Assembly: GCA_028278335.1 (NCBI GenBank)
Contig: JANQEN010000203.1
Coordinates: 43,950-107,949 of the forward strand
From: Chitinivibrionales bacterium
Lineage (GTDB): Bacteria; Fibrobacterota; Chitinivibrionia; Chitinivibrionales; JANQEN01
DNA length: 64,000 nt
Direction of reading: 5' to 3'
Every line of letters starts with the position of its first letter. Within the stretch, counting starts at the first letter, position 1. Under the pieces are notes generated by a model that saw only the letters and a list, made by a program, of their open reading frames with translations, made no database searches and was not told the origin of the DNA. Below are positions 55,258 to 64,000 of the stretch, piece after piece. The position numbers and the translations under genes were made by a program.

Positions 55258-56331
55258 TTGCAAATATTGAACGATTTAAAATGGGATGCCCATTACGATA
55301 AGGTCGTGAAATTTATTCAGCAACATGGTAGATATCCAACAGACACTCGCAAAGACAAAGGAGAAGAAGTACCCCTAGCCAAATGGTTATATCATCAAAG
55401 ATACCTTATAAGATTAAATAAGTTCCCTGAAGAGAGGCTGGAAAAATTTAACAAGATCAATCCAACAACCTCATTTTTTAATAAAAAGTGGCAGAATAAT
55501 CTAAAACAGGTTATACAGTTTACTAAGAAAAACAATCGTCTCCCTTTCTGGGATTCACTGGAGGAAAAGCATCTGCGTTTATGGTATCACAACCAATACA
55601 CCTTTTACAGAAAAGGGACTCTTAATCAACAGCGGAAAACTCTTCTTGATGCTTCGGGTATCCTCAAATATATATATGAAAATGATGTGTGGAAAAAGCG
55701 CTATGATGAATTTCTAAAATATGTTACTCAACATAAGCGTCCTCCCAAAACTGGCGCTCACGGATATGAAAAGAAACTGGCACATTGGTATGCGCTGAAT
55801 AAAAGTGCACTGAAGAGAGGTACATTGTCATCCGAAAGAGCACTTCAAATGAAAGAACTCATCCAAGTTTCCCCGAAGAGAGAAGGCAGGGTTGAAGCAA
55901 TTTGGACAAAGCATTTTAACAAGCTTCTCATATTTAAAAAGCAATATGGACGTTTGCCAAAAAGCACAGCCAAGGATCGCGACGAATTGCGGTTATATTA
56001 CTGGCTTAGTGATCAAAAGAAGTATTACAGGCAAAACAAGCTGTCCGCTGAACAGATTGGCAGACTGCGGCTATTTTCGTCTGAAACACTTAACATAAAG
56101 GAATTTTCAGTAAAACATCAGGATAAACAAATTGAGCGATGGCATATCAATTATAAAAATGTTAAAAATTTCCTAAAACAGCATGGTAGGTTTCCTTTTA
56201 CTTATAATAATACTATTCAGGAAATTCGCCTCGGTAATTGGTGCAGATACCAAAAAAGAAAATATCACGATAGAACGCTTAATGGTGAAAGGTATAAGCT
56301 GCTTGAAGAGATAGGGTTTAATTTTAGTTGA
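55258..56331 (+). CDS. Free-standing helicase-associated (HA) repeat protein
   Basis: A 357-aa protein made of about five helicase-associated-type repeats of some 65-70 residues. The pattern is W-x3-Y/F...F-x-x-x-H/N-x-R-x-P...E-x-x-L-x-x-W-x-x-x-Q-x-x-x-x-x-x-x-x-L, e.g. VVKFIQQHGRYPT, VKNFLKQHGRFPF and LGNWCRYQKRKY. In known proteins these Trp-rich, basic repeats follow a helicase core and are thought to bind nucleic acid; no helicase is here. The start is a TTG (55258, or 55267) without a clear ribosome binding site, so the N-terminus is uncertain. It lies in the accessory stretch. Confidence 0.75.
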   Translation: MQILNDLKWDAHYDKVVKFIQQHGRYPTDTRKDKGEEVPLAKWLYHQRYLIRLNKFPEERLEKFNKINPTTSFFNKKWQNNLKQVIQFTKKNNRLPFWDSLEEKHLRLWYHNQYTFYRKGTLNQQRKTLLDASGILKYIYENDVWKKRYDEFLKYVTQHKRPPKTGAHGYEKKLAHWYALNKSALKRGTLSSERALQMKELIQVSPKREGRVEAIWTKHFNKLLIFKKQYGRLPKSTAKDRDELRLYYWLSDQKKYYRQNKLSAEQIGRLRLFSSETLNIKEFSVKHQDKQIERWHINYKNVKNFLKQHGRFPFTYNNTIQEIRLGNWCRYQKRKYHDRTLNGERYKLLEEIGFNFS

Positions 56332-56347
56332 ATAGTAAAAGAATGTA

Positions 56348-57562
56348 CTAGTAAGTCACACTTCTTGACTTGTGCCACTTTCTACCACCGTTTACACCCA
56401 AGGCAATAGTAATAAAGTTTTCTCTATATCCACTGTAGAGATCACAAAAACGTCTTCCAATATCAACACCTAAATCAAAAAGACCGTTTGCTCTTAGGGG
56501 AAATCCTAAACCAAAGGAGGCTGATGCTTCATAGCTAAAGTCACCGGGGAGTTGTGTGATTCTGGCACCTGCTCGATAATGCATAATTTCCCAATATTTT
56601 GGTGCAAGGATTTTGGGTGCTGGGATGTAACGAGCTCCAGCAGAAAAGGCTAAGGTATTTTTTGCCTCAATGGGAGCGAGTATGTTGTTTTTGGAAATAG
56701 AGTAATTTTTCCAGAGTGTAAAGGAGAGATCTGATCCCACAAGCCAATTAGGTGATATGGTGTAGCCAGCACCAAAAGAGAAGGATGGTGGAGGCTCAAC
56801 TTCACCGGAATTAGAGGTTGCATACTTTTGCGCATCAAATCCAAGAACCTTTGAGGTGAAAACACTGTCCTGGGTTATTGTTCCCTTAAAGCTATATCTA
56901 CCGGAAAATCCCAGAGAAACCTTGTCAATTTTTGCTAAGAGACCAAAGCGAATGCTATTCCCCTTAAAAAGAACCCGCGTACTATCTTCGGCCCGTTTGA
57001 ATGCTTCAAATACCGTTACCTGATAATTATTAATGGCAAAATTTGTTCGCTCATAGGCAAGTCCTAAATGAATCCATTCACCTATTGCATGTCCCCAGCC
57101 AACCTGCCAAGAGTTCATACCACCGGTTCGATTTACGTTTATAGAATCAACTTCCTGAATACCGGTGAAGGTGTTACGAAACCGGACTGCTGCATCGCTC
57201 TCTTTTGAAAAGGAAAAGGCAACCGTACCAATAAAGGAAAGGGGGAGTGCTAATGAGAGCTGACGAGGACTTGCAGCTATATGATCTGTGTATGAATCAT
57301 TTTGCTTTACTCGAAGATAGTCTATAAGAAGAAGTGAAGAAAAGGACATTTTGTCAATTGAACCAAGATTGCCGGGATTGGTTAACATGACATTGTGGTC
57401 ATTGGCGATACCCACAGAAACGCCGCCCATACTTAAGGCAGTGCTTGAGTATGATCTAAGGGGGGTTCCAAAGGGATATTTGGATGATAGCAATGATTGG
57501 CCCCACAAAGATGTTGAAGCAAAGAGAACACAGAGGGTTATTGTAAATAATGTTTTTTTCAT
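56348..57562 (-). CDS. PorV/PorQ-like outer-membrane protein
   Basis: A 404-aa protein. The signal peptide (MKKTLFTITLCVLFASTSLWG) is followed by ALSMGGVSVGIANDHNVMLTNPGNLG, the typical opening of PorV/PorQ/UPF0164-type barrels. Regular amphipathic strands continue to the C-terminus. It lies 13 nt after the large lipoprotein gene on the same strand; the two form an operon and possibly a surface complex. Ligand unknown. Confidence 0.8.
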   Translation of the reverse strand: MKKTLFTITLCVLFASTSLWGQSLLSSKYPFGTPLRSYSSTALSMGGVSVGIANDHNVMLTNPGNLGSIDKMSFSSLLLIDYLRVKQNDSYTDHIAASPRQLSLALPLSFIGTVAFSFSKESDAAVRFRNTFTGIQEVDSINVNRTGGMNSWQVGWGHAIGEWIHLGLAYERTNFAINNYQVTVFEAFKRAEDSTRVLFKGNSIRFGLLAKIDKVSLGFSGRYSFKGTITQDSVFTSKVLGFDAQKYATSNSGEVEPPPSFSFGAGYTISPNWLVGSDLSFTLWKNYSISKNNILAPIEAKNTLAFSAGARYIPAPKILAPKYWEIMHYRAGARITQLPGDFSYEASASFGLGFPLRANGLFDLGVDIGRRFCDLYSGYRENFITIALGVNGGRKWHKSRSVTY

Positions 57563-57575
57563 AAAAATATGGGCC

Positions 57576-59171
57576 TTATTTTGTATTCATAAAAATGTAT
57601 TCAAAGCGTAGTCGATCACTAACTTTGGCACGCCATTGAGCCTGAACAAATTCTCCCTGTGGTGCCCAAAGATATAAATAACCTTTATTAGTGATAAAAC
57701 TGTCATCTTTCATAGCGGCAAGAAATTTCTCAACATAGAGAGTTAGGGTGTCTACGGTCGTATCAAAGGGAATGGTGATTCGTTCATCATGGGCAAGAAC
57801 TTGGTCAATGGATGTATAGGATTGTGCACTCATACAATAGTTAATGAGCGTGTTTCCACCAATGGTAATTGGGTTGATAAAGAGGGAGTCAATCGCGACC
57901 TGGATTTCACCTTTAGCAATATTTTTATACTTAAAATTACCAGAACCATCTTTCATGTTACTCCAAAAGGGCTCTAAATCTAACTCATACTTCATGATGC
58001 GACCGGATGCTCCAGCAGAAAGTCGAGTTGTTGCAGGTAATGGTGCTACTTCATTGATCATACAATCGTAATAGGCTCGGGTTACCAGGTCACTGGCGAT
58101 AGTGTCATAGGTGTAGTAGATTGAATCAGCTATGGTATCCTCGGTCTCACCAATCTCACTCATGGTTAGGTTTTGTAAGAAAAAGACCGTTGAGTCAGAA
58201 AAGGATTTGATATACATATAGAGACTGGTGTCATTTGATAGATTCGAGACAAGCGGTTTTCTTTCGTAGGTCCGCGCGAATTGGATTATTGTATCTATAC
58301 TTGAATCTTTTTGAATGGTAAATAATGTGTCACCGTAGCGCACTGTATCAGATAGAACTTGGTATTTTTTTGTAAATATCGAATCAGTAACAAAAGTCGT
58401 ATCTATTGAAGAGGTAGAGTCAATAATCCGAATTGATGGTCGAATTAGATGTTTAGAGACTATCGAATCCGCAGCAATAGAGTCGTAGTATAAAACTCTC
58501 GGAATAATAGGATAGGTTTTGTTTGAAGATATGAGACTGGTATCACCTGTTGCAGGGGTAATACGAAAGGAATCTAAAATCCTAGAAATATGTGATGTGG
58601 TTCTTCGCTCGGTGAAAGTGTCTTTTATAGTAGATAAAAGGGTGTCGAAAAATTTTAACTTTAGAGGTATGTTGTAATAAAAGCTGGTATCTGCAGGAAC
58701 GTTTTTTATGAAGAGGGGAAATTGTTCAGTAATCGTCCTGGCTGTGGTGTCTGTTTTTTTATTGCAGATACCGATTTCAAGCTTTGCATCATGAGCTATA
58801 CTTTTATCCGTAGCATAGGATTCGAAATTGAGAAGAAAAGAGGTTGTTCTCCTAGTCCCTTTAGCATTGCGCTTAAGAGAGGCATATATGGAGTCCACCT
58901 TTAGTTGAATATAGGCAATCCCTTCTTCATTCCGCCATTTTCCTAAATAGAGAATTGAATTATTAGGGAAATAGCCAGACTGAAGAGTGTCTGCATGATC
59001 AACATAACTTGAGGCCCCAGAGATTGTTACACTGTCTTTAAAAGGTTTTCCATTAAAATTGATGTCCAGAATGTTACCACCAATACTGGTATCTGAATCA
59101 AATAAATTGGAACAGTTTAGACCTAAGATGAAACATATCAATAAACTAAAAATAGCAGAAAATAATCGCAT
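57576..59171 (-). CDS. Large lipoprotein of unknown function
   Basis: A 531-aa protein with a lipoprotein signal (FILGLNC, Cys20). The mature part is very rich in Thr, Ser, Asp and Ile with many D-T/D-S strand-like repeats (SDTVRYGDTLFTIQKDSSIDT), so it is beta-rich and probably outside the outer membrane or facing the periplasm. No family was recognised. It is transcribed ahead of the PorV-like gene, which suggests the two work together. Confidence 0.72.
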   Translation of the reverse strand: MRLFSAIFSLLICFILGLNCSNLFDSDTSIGGNILDINFNGKPFKDSVTISGASSYVDHADTLQSGYFPNNSILYLGKWRNEEGIAYIQLKVDSIYASLKRNAKGTRRTTSFLLNFESYATDKSIAHDAKLEIGICNKKTDTTARTITEQFPLFIKNVPADTSFYYNIPLKLKFFDTLLSTIKDTFTERRTTSHISRILDSFRITPATGDTSLISSNKTYPIIPRVLYYDSIAADSIVSKHLIRPSIRIIDSTSSIDTTFVTDSIFTKKYQVLSDTVRYGDTLFTIQKDSSIDTIIQFARTYERKPLVSNLSNDTSLYMYIKSFSDSTVFFLQNLTMSEIGETEDTIADSIYYTYDTIASDLVTRAYYDCMINEVAPLPATTRLSAGASGRIMKYELDLEPFWSNMKDGSGNFKYKNIAKGEIQVAIDSLFINPITIGGNTLINYCMSAQSYTSIDQVLAHDERITIPFDTTVDTLTLYVEKFLAAMKDDSFITNKGYLYLWAPQGEFVQAQWRAKVSDRLRFEYIFMNTK

Positions 59172-59578
59172 TTATCTTCCCAGAACTGTTAAAAATGAAA
59201 TGTACATACATGAATCATATGCAGAAATAACCCTTAAAATAGCTTCAGAATTATAGCCAAGTCAAACTCTTATTCTTTCTCCTATTCTATTATATAAGGG
59301 TTGTTTTATCTTTAAAACCATAATACCTTCTATTTCGATTCTCATGAAAGATTATTGTGAAAAAAGTTTAAATTGAATTACTGAGAGTTTAGTAGTATTT
59401 TATCTATTCTGTATACATTTTGGTTTTAGTTGGGCATATTTGGCTTGTATGAGCAAACTGGGGTGTTAAAATCATCATTAATATTTGGGTGATTTGTTGT
59501 ACATAGCGTTAAGTCAAAATCAAAAACTAAAATGGTTCATTAAAAGTAACTACTGGGCGGGGTTAAGGAATTATAACG
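59172..59578. other. Divergent intergenic region, 407 bp
   Basis: A/T-rich gap between the lipoprotein operon (minus) and the REC-GGDEF gene (plus). A weak plus-strand promoter may be TTGAAT (59373-59378), 17 nt, TATTTT (59396-59401). No RNA gene, terminator or coding frame was seen. Confidence 0.4.
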
Positions 59579-61042
59579 ATGAATGATAGCTCAATAAAAC
59601 TCTCTTCTGATTGTAAAGTCCTTATTGTTGATGATGAGAAAATTTTCTGCACCATGCTTGAGGAAGTACTTAAGGGTAAATATAGCCTTGATACCTGTTA
59701 TAGTGCTCACGAAGCCTTTGAGAAGATTAATGCACAAACCTATGATGTTATCATCACAGACCTCAAATTGGGTGACGGCACCGGTATTGATGTTCTCCGA
59801 TTAGCAAAAGAAAAAGACCGCTTTACTGAGGTTATTATTATAACCGGTTATGCAACTCTCCAGACCGCCTCGGAGGCGGTTAACCTTGGGGTAACTTCCT
59901 ATCTGGTGAAGCCATTGCAGATTGATGAGTTTATGGTTCAAATGGAAAAGGCTGTTGCTTCGAGAATCTTTCACCTCAAGAGCCTTTATCTTATTGAAAA
60001 TACAGACCTTGACTCATCGGCAAGTACGAAAGAGCATATTGTTGATATCACCTCGCTCTATTTTATCTCCAGTAAATTGATGCTCTCCTTAGATATATCC
60101 GAAATAATGAAACTCTTTTTAGATGAACTTAATGATAAATTGGATGCGCTCTACTCTATTATTGGTGTGAATTTCTTGGAGTTTAAAGAGACCTTTGCCA
60201 AGCCAAAATATGGATCCCTCAATAGTGCTGATATGATTAACAATATCCTGTCAGTTTGGGATGATTCTTTTAAGGGATATTCTAAAGAAGAGTTCACTGA
60301 TAAATTAATTCCCCTGTATAGCTATGATGGATTGGAAAGTCCTGAAAAGATTGATAATAGTGCCTATGGCAATGCCATAAGCATGCCTCTCACGATACTA
60401 GGAAAAAATATTGGATTTATCACTCTTTTCCGTAAAGAGAAGAAACGGTTGAACCGGGAGCGACACCAGTTTTTCTATGTGTTTGGCTCGTTGATTGCCT
60501 CGGCAATAGAGCATTTCTACCTTGATAAACTGGCAAAATTGCAGGCAAAAACTGATAGTTTGACCGGTGTTGCCAATCATCGTATGTTTCACGAAAGCCT
60601 GGAGCGGGAAATGTCCCGGTCAAGAAGAAACGGTCAAGACTTCTGTCTCTGTATGGTGGATATTGACAATTTTAAACTTATTAATGACACCTATGGCCAC
60701 CTGGTAGGTGATGCTGTTTTGATTGATGTGACCAGAAGAATAACGAAAACAATTAGACTTGGCGATGTGCTTGCACGATATGGGGGAGAGGAGTTTATGA
60801 TTGTACTCCCCGAAACCGATCTTGACGGTGCCGAGTCTTTGGCCACTCGTATTCGTAAGACCATCGCTGATGAGCCCTACAAACAGGGAAATAATTCCAT
60901 ACAGTATACAATAAGTATCGGATTAACTGTGTACAATAGCACAACTCCCGTTGAAAAGAATACACTCATTGGTCTTGCTGATAAAGCCCTCTACACAGCA
61001 AAGGGGCAGGGGAAAAATAGAGTAGAGATTGCCATTGATTAA
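59579..61042 (+). CDS. Response regulator diguanylate cyclase (REC-GAF-like-GGDEF)
   Basis: Makes c-di-GMP from GTP under control of a two-component phosphorelay. Residues about 12-130 form the receiver domain (LIVDDE, phospho-acceptor Asp61 in IITDLKLGDG, GYATLQTA, LVKPLQ). About 150-320 is a GAF-like sensor. About 325-487 is GGDEF with GGEEF (about 402-406) and DIDNFKLINDTYGHLVGD. An RLGD five residues before GGEEF is the inhibitory I-site. No kinase gene is adjacent. The PilZ protein at 48.4 kb is a possible downstream receptor. Confidence 0.92.
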   Translation: MNDSSIKLSSDCKVLIVDDEKIFCTMLEEVLKGKYSLDTCYSAHEAFEKINAQTYDVIITDLKLGDGTGIDVLRLAKEKDRFTEVIIITGYATLQTASEAVNLGVTSYLVKPLQIDEFMVQMEKAVASRIFHLKSLYLIENTDLDSSASTKEHIVDITSLYFISSKLMLSLDISEIMKLFLDELNDKLDALYSIIGVNFLEFKETFAKPKYGSLNSADMINNILSVWDDSFKGYSKEEFTDKLIPLYSYDGLESPEKIDNSAYGNAISMPLTILGKNIGFITLFRKEKKRLNRERHQFFYVFGSLIASAIEHFYLDKLAKLQAKTDSLTGVANHRMFHESLEREMSRSRRNGQDFCLCMVDIDNFKLINDTYGHLVGDAVLIDVTRRITKTIRLGDVLARYGGEEFMIVLPETDLDGAESLATRIRKTIADEPYKQGNNSIQYTISIGLTVYNSTTPVEKNTLIGLADKALYTAKGQGKNRVEIAID

Positions 61043-61084
61043 CAGTTCCAATGTTTTGGCTAAGCTAGTAGAGGCACGTTCCCT

Positions 61085-62347
61085 ATGAAATCAATTTTAC
61101 TTTCCCTTGCTATTAATACGTATAGCTGTGTTATTCAGGTTGCCGCCTGGGTGATCATGGGGTTTGCAACAAAAAAGAGAAAAATTGATACCTGGCATCT
61201 TCCTGAGCGTCGCCACATTCCATCACCACCAAAAAATGAGGGGCTTAAAAAGACAATATGGATTCATGCTTCATCCTTGGGAGAGGCGAAAATCCTGGTA
61301 ACCTTTTTAACAATTCTCAGGAAAAAATACCCCCAAGTCTATTTAGTTTTAACTGCGGTAACTGATTCTGGAGTGGCCTATCTTAAAGGGGCTGTACAGG
61401 ATAGAAACGCCACTGTAAGCTATTTGCCCTTAGATACGCTTCCCCTTATGAAAAAACTAATCACGAGGTTCAAGATACAACGGGTATGGTTAATTGAAAC
61501 TGAGTTGTGGCCGGCAATGCTTTACACATGCAAAAGACATGCAATCCCCCTAGGGTTGATAAATGCTCGCATGGAGCAAAAGTCATACAACGCATACAAA
61601 CGACTTAAGTGGATTGTCTCTCCCTTACTTGCTCAGTTCGATACTGTTCTTGCTCAGGATGAGCAGTATGCAGAGCGATTTATTGATTTGGGCGTGAGTC
61701 CAGAGTTAGTGAAGGTTATGGGAAATATCAAAGGAGAGGTGACTATCGCGCCATTGACTGTGGAAAAAAGAGAGACACTTCGAAAATCAATAAGGATAAC
61801 CCCATCAGATTTGGTTGTCACGGTCGGTTGTGTCCATCCAGATGAGATTTCTGTCATACAAAGAGCTGTTGCCCTCTGTAAAGAAGAGAGATTATACTGT
61901 CGCTGGATTATTGTTCCGCGGCATGTAAAAAAGTCACAACTCATTACAGATGGCTTTGGAGATAAGGCAACTTTGGTCAATGATCTCAATTTTTCCGACA
62001 AGTGGTCTCTCTGCGTAGTGAACGCCTTTGGTGTTTTGGAAAAAATGTATAGCCTCTCCGACGCTGCCATTTTAGGAGGCACCTTCAATAGGGTCGGGGG
62101 GCATAATGTGTGGGAATCGGTGCAGTTTGGTGTACCTCTATTCTTCGGTCCCCATTATCATACGCAAGAGAAAAGCTGTAAAAAACTCTTAGAGAACAGG
62201 ATCGGCTTTCAGGTTGACAATGCAGAGGACCTCGCTGAAAGCTTGATACATTATTTTAAAGAGGGAAAAGAAGAATTTTTACAAAACTCTCAACGATTTG
62301 CACAAAAAAGCAACGATAATACTTTGATTGTGGAGCAGCATATTTAA
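61085..62347 (+). CDS. waaA: 3-deoxy-D-manno-octulosonic acid transferase
   Basis: Adds Kdo to lipid IVA at the inner membrane, a marker of lipopolysaccharide. An N-terminal hydrophobic anchor is followed by HASSLGEAK (the donor/acceptor motif), the WLIETELWPAML block, NARMEQKSYNAYKR, and the C-terminal sugar-nucleotide site AILGGTFNRVGGHNVWESVQ. The length of 420 aa is typical. It overlaps the start of holA by one base. Confidence 0.95.
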   Translation: MKSILLSLAINTYSCVIQVAAWVIMGFATKKRKIDTWHLPERRHIPSPPKNEGLKKTIWIHASSLGEAKILVTFLTILRKKYPQVYLVLTAVTDSGVAYLKGAVQDRNATVSYLPLDTLPLMKKLITRFKIQRVWLIETELWPAMLYTCKRHAIPLGLINARMEQKSYNAYKRLKWIVSPLLAQFDTVLAQDEQYAERFIDLGVSPELVKVMGNIKGEVTIAPLTVEKRETLRKSIRITPSDLVVTVGCVHPDEISVIQRAVALCKEERLYCRWIIVPRHVKKSQLITDGFGDKATLVNDLNFSDKWSLCVVNAFGVLEKMYSLSDAAILGGTFNRVGGHNVWESVQFGVPLFFGPHYHTQEKSCKKLLENRIGFQVDNAEDLAESLIHYFKEGKEEFLQNSQRFAQKSNDNTLIVEQHI

Positions 62348-63468
62348 TGTCAACAGAGCAGACATCTATCCCAAAGGTCTTATTTCTAACAGGTAGCGAC
62401 TCCATTGGGCGGGAGAAGGCAAAAGAGAAATATCGCGATTCGCTGTTTGGCCTTTACCCTGACATCAGTGAAGAGAAGTATGACTCATCGGTGGAATCCT
62501 TTGAGTCTTTTATCGAGCGTATCATAACACCCTCACTATTCCAAAATACTCGCCTCTTTATCATTCGTCATGCACAAAATGTTCCAACAAAGGAGATCGA
62601 GAAATTAAGCCCGATTCTTGATTCTGAAATTCCTGATGCCTTTGTGTTTATTGAATGGGATACACCAAACAAGCGGGGACGGCAAACAAAGACAATCGCC
62701 CAGCTTTTGGGGGTAAAAAAAAGAGCAAAGGAAAAGCCTGAACTGTTTCGATTTTTAGAATTTGATCGTCCTCCCGATTATAAAATGGCTGAATGGCTTA
62801 CTAATCAAGTTCCTCTATTATTTGATAGAACCATAGCAAAACAGGCTGCTCAGGACTTGGTTGATCTTGTGGGAAATGAACTGGATAAGCTCTATTCTGA
62901 GTTACAAAAAATTGATATTCATCTTCCAGAGAAAGCTCCTATTAACCAAGAGGTCATTACGACAATTACCGGTGCCTCTCGAACTGTCAATCCCTTTGAA
63001 CTGGCAAAAGCCTTAGCTCAGAAAAATGTCTCCCGCGTGTTAGAGCTCATCGATGCTCTTTATAATCAAAATGTGTCTACTACCGCCTGCCTTAATACCC
63101 TTTTTAAATATTATTGGAACCTTTTTAAGATCAGAGCCTATGCCCATGGCAATAGAAAGAATATAGAGGCCTATAGGCGAGCTCGATACAGTGAGCAAAT
63201 GAAGATAGCCCATACCATCGGCGTTGAGACGACCATTATGGCACCCTCTGATTCAGAGAAAAAAGCCTATCCCATAATGATTCTCTCTGGTATTATAGAT
63301 CAGGCACTCAAATATCGCTACACTCACTTTAAAACAATATTTACCCATATTAAGGATTTTGATAGAGGGGTGAAAACAGGAGGTGTCAAACCCACAAAAG
63401 AGGCCTTTGAGCAGCTCTGCTATAGAATTGTACGGGTGGCTCAATTAGAGGAGAAGGGTGCTGCTTGA
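62347..63468 (+). CDS. holA: DNA polymerase III delta subunit
   Basis: Clamp-loader wrench that opens the beta clamp. The 373-aa protein has the delta layout: a degenerate N-terminal AAA+ fold (VLFLTGSDSIGREKAKEKY, then LFIIRHAQNVPTKEIEKL), the conserved middle segment VDLVGNELDKLYSELQKI, NPFELAKAL, and a C-terminal helical collar. Primary sequence is weakly conserved in this family, but the order of motifs and its place between waaA and truA support the call. Confidence 0.85.
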   Translation: MSTEQTSIPKVLFLTGSDSIGREKAKEKYRDSLFGLYPDISEEKYDSSVESFESFIERIITPSLFQNTRLFIIRHAQNVPTKEIEKLSPILDSEIPDAFVFIEWDTPNKRGRQTKTIAQLLGVKKRAKEKPELFRFLEFDRPPDYKMAEWLTNQVPLLFDRTIAKQAAQDLVDLVGNELDKLYSELQKIDIHLPEKAPINQEVITTITGASRTVNPFELAKALAQKNVSRVLELIDALYNQNVSTTACLNTLFKYYWNLFKIRAYAHGNRKNIEAYRRARYSEQMKIAHTIGVETTIMAPSDSEKKAYPIMILSGIIDQALKYRYTHFKTIFTHIKDFDRGVKTGGVKPTKEAFEQLCYRIVRVAQLEEKGAA

Positions 63469-64000
63469 TGAGGTGCTTTTGCAGAGTTGAATATGATGGC
63501 ACCCAGTATAGTGGGTGGCAGGTGCAGAATAAGGATCGATCAGTCCAGTCAACACTGGAAGAGGCATTCTCGACTGTAACAAGAATCCCCTGTAAAATAG
63601 TTGGTGCTGGGCGAACTGATGCGGGTGTGCACGCCCGGGGCCAAGGACTTCATATAGATCTCCCTCAGTCTGCTGATTTAGGGCAATGTGAAACATCGGT
63701 TAATGCGGTGCTCCCTAATGATATTGGAATATACAATTTACAAAAGGTAAGTGATGATTTCCATGCGCGCTATTCAGCAAAGCAGCGATGCTACAAATAC
63801 CGCATTGCCACAAGAAAGATGCCGCTTTTTAAGAGCCGAGCCTACAAGCTCACCTATACAATAGACTGGAATTGTCTAAGGAAAAATTGTACATTTTTAA
63901 TAGGTACCCATGATTTTACGGCCTTTTGCGCAGCCGGTAGCAGTGCAAAGTCAATGCTCTGTACCGTTGAAAAAGCCGAATTGACTCAAGAGAATGACCT
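63468..64000 (+). CDS. truA: tRNA pseudouridine synthase A, 3' end cut by window
   Basis: Makes pseudouridine 38-40 in tRNA anticodon arms. The start ATG overlaps the holA stop (ATGA). Visible: VEYDGTQYSGWQVQ, the catalytic motif GAGRTDAGVHARGQ, DDFHARYSAKQRCYKYRI, and THDFTAFCAAGSS. About 177 of the usual 245-270 residues are inside the window. Confidence 0.95.
   Translation, partial: MRCFCRVEYDGTQYSGWQVQNKDRSVQSTLEEAFSTVTRIPCKIVGAGRTDAGVHARGQGLHIDLPQSADLGQCETSVNAVLPNDIGIYNLQKVSDDFHARYSAKQRCYKYRIATRKMPLFKSRAYKLTYTIDWNCLRKNCTFLIGTHDFTAFCAAGSSAKSMLCTVEKAELTQEND

Overview
The window is about 40% G+C and comes from a Gram-negative, flagellated, probably anaerobic bacterium. The Gram-negative evidence is a Kdo transferase (waaA), many outer-membrane barrels and lipoproteins, and an OmpA-type protein. 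Anaerobic metal enzymes are implied by a full [NiFe]-hydrogenase maturation set and a molybdenum/tungsten cofactor set. One large surface lipoprotein ends in the Fibrobacter succinogenes major paralogous (FISUMP) domain. With the TPR/AgmX/ExbBD-rich envelope genes, this points to Fibrobacterota, possibly the Chitinivibrionia side. That placement is inference; no rRNA gene is present.

Layout. 1-3.3 kb: the end of pyrF, then gdhA and a GAF-ANTAR regulator; the gdhA leader carries a textbook ANTAR tandem hairpin followed by an intrinsic terminator. 3.5-9.4 kb: panD and hypF-C-D-E-A-B. 9.4-17.5 kb (minus strand): a 12-gene molybdenum/tungsten operon, read wtpA-B-C, modE-like, small Cys protein, MobB-like GTPase, fdhD, moeA, moaA, moaC, MOSC, mogA. 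17.6-19.4 kb: tadA, then flagellin behind a sigma-28 promoter with a long structured leader and two CsrA-type sites, then a short MITE-like element. 19.5-26.7 kb: one chaperone locus groES-groEL-hrcA-grpE-dnaK-dnaJ with one visible CIRCE at its head. 26.7-33.7 kb: a HAMP membrane protein, a long-form guaA, a leucine-rich-repeat protein and a metalloprotease/propeller/beta-barrel protein.

34-46.7 kb: a run of envelope genes (beta-helix/OmpA, barrel-TPR fusion, 1185-aa TPR protein, ExbB, two ExbD, L12-like/AgmX transducer, outer-membrane barrel). It resembles the gliding/Glt-Agl type of proton-driven trans-envelope machine and is the best candidate for a little-described system. 46.9-56.3 kb: an accessory stretch around tRNA-Thr(CGU): a lipoprotein, a TPR protein, a PilZ protein, a 23-bp tandem repeat array, an IS3-family remnant, a putative peptidoglycan-endopeptidase effector with a periplasmic immunity-like partner, a FISUMP lipoprotein gene broken by an in-frame TGA, and a free-standing helicase-associated-repeat protein. 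56.3-64 kb: an outer-membrane protein/lipoprotein pair, a REC-GGDEF protein and the housekeeping run waaA-holA-truA (truA cut by the window end).

The regulatory content is unusually readable: RNA-level control of nitrogen assimilation (ANTAR), flagellin (sigma-28, CsrA) and heat shock (HrcA/CIRCE), plus c-di-GMP input (PilZ, GGDEF). All functions are read from sequence motifs; no database search was run.
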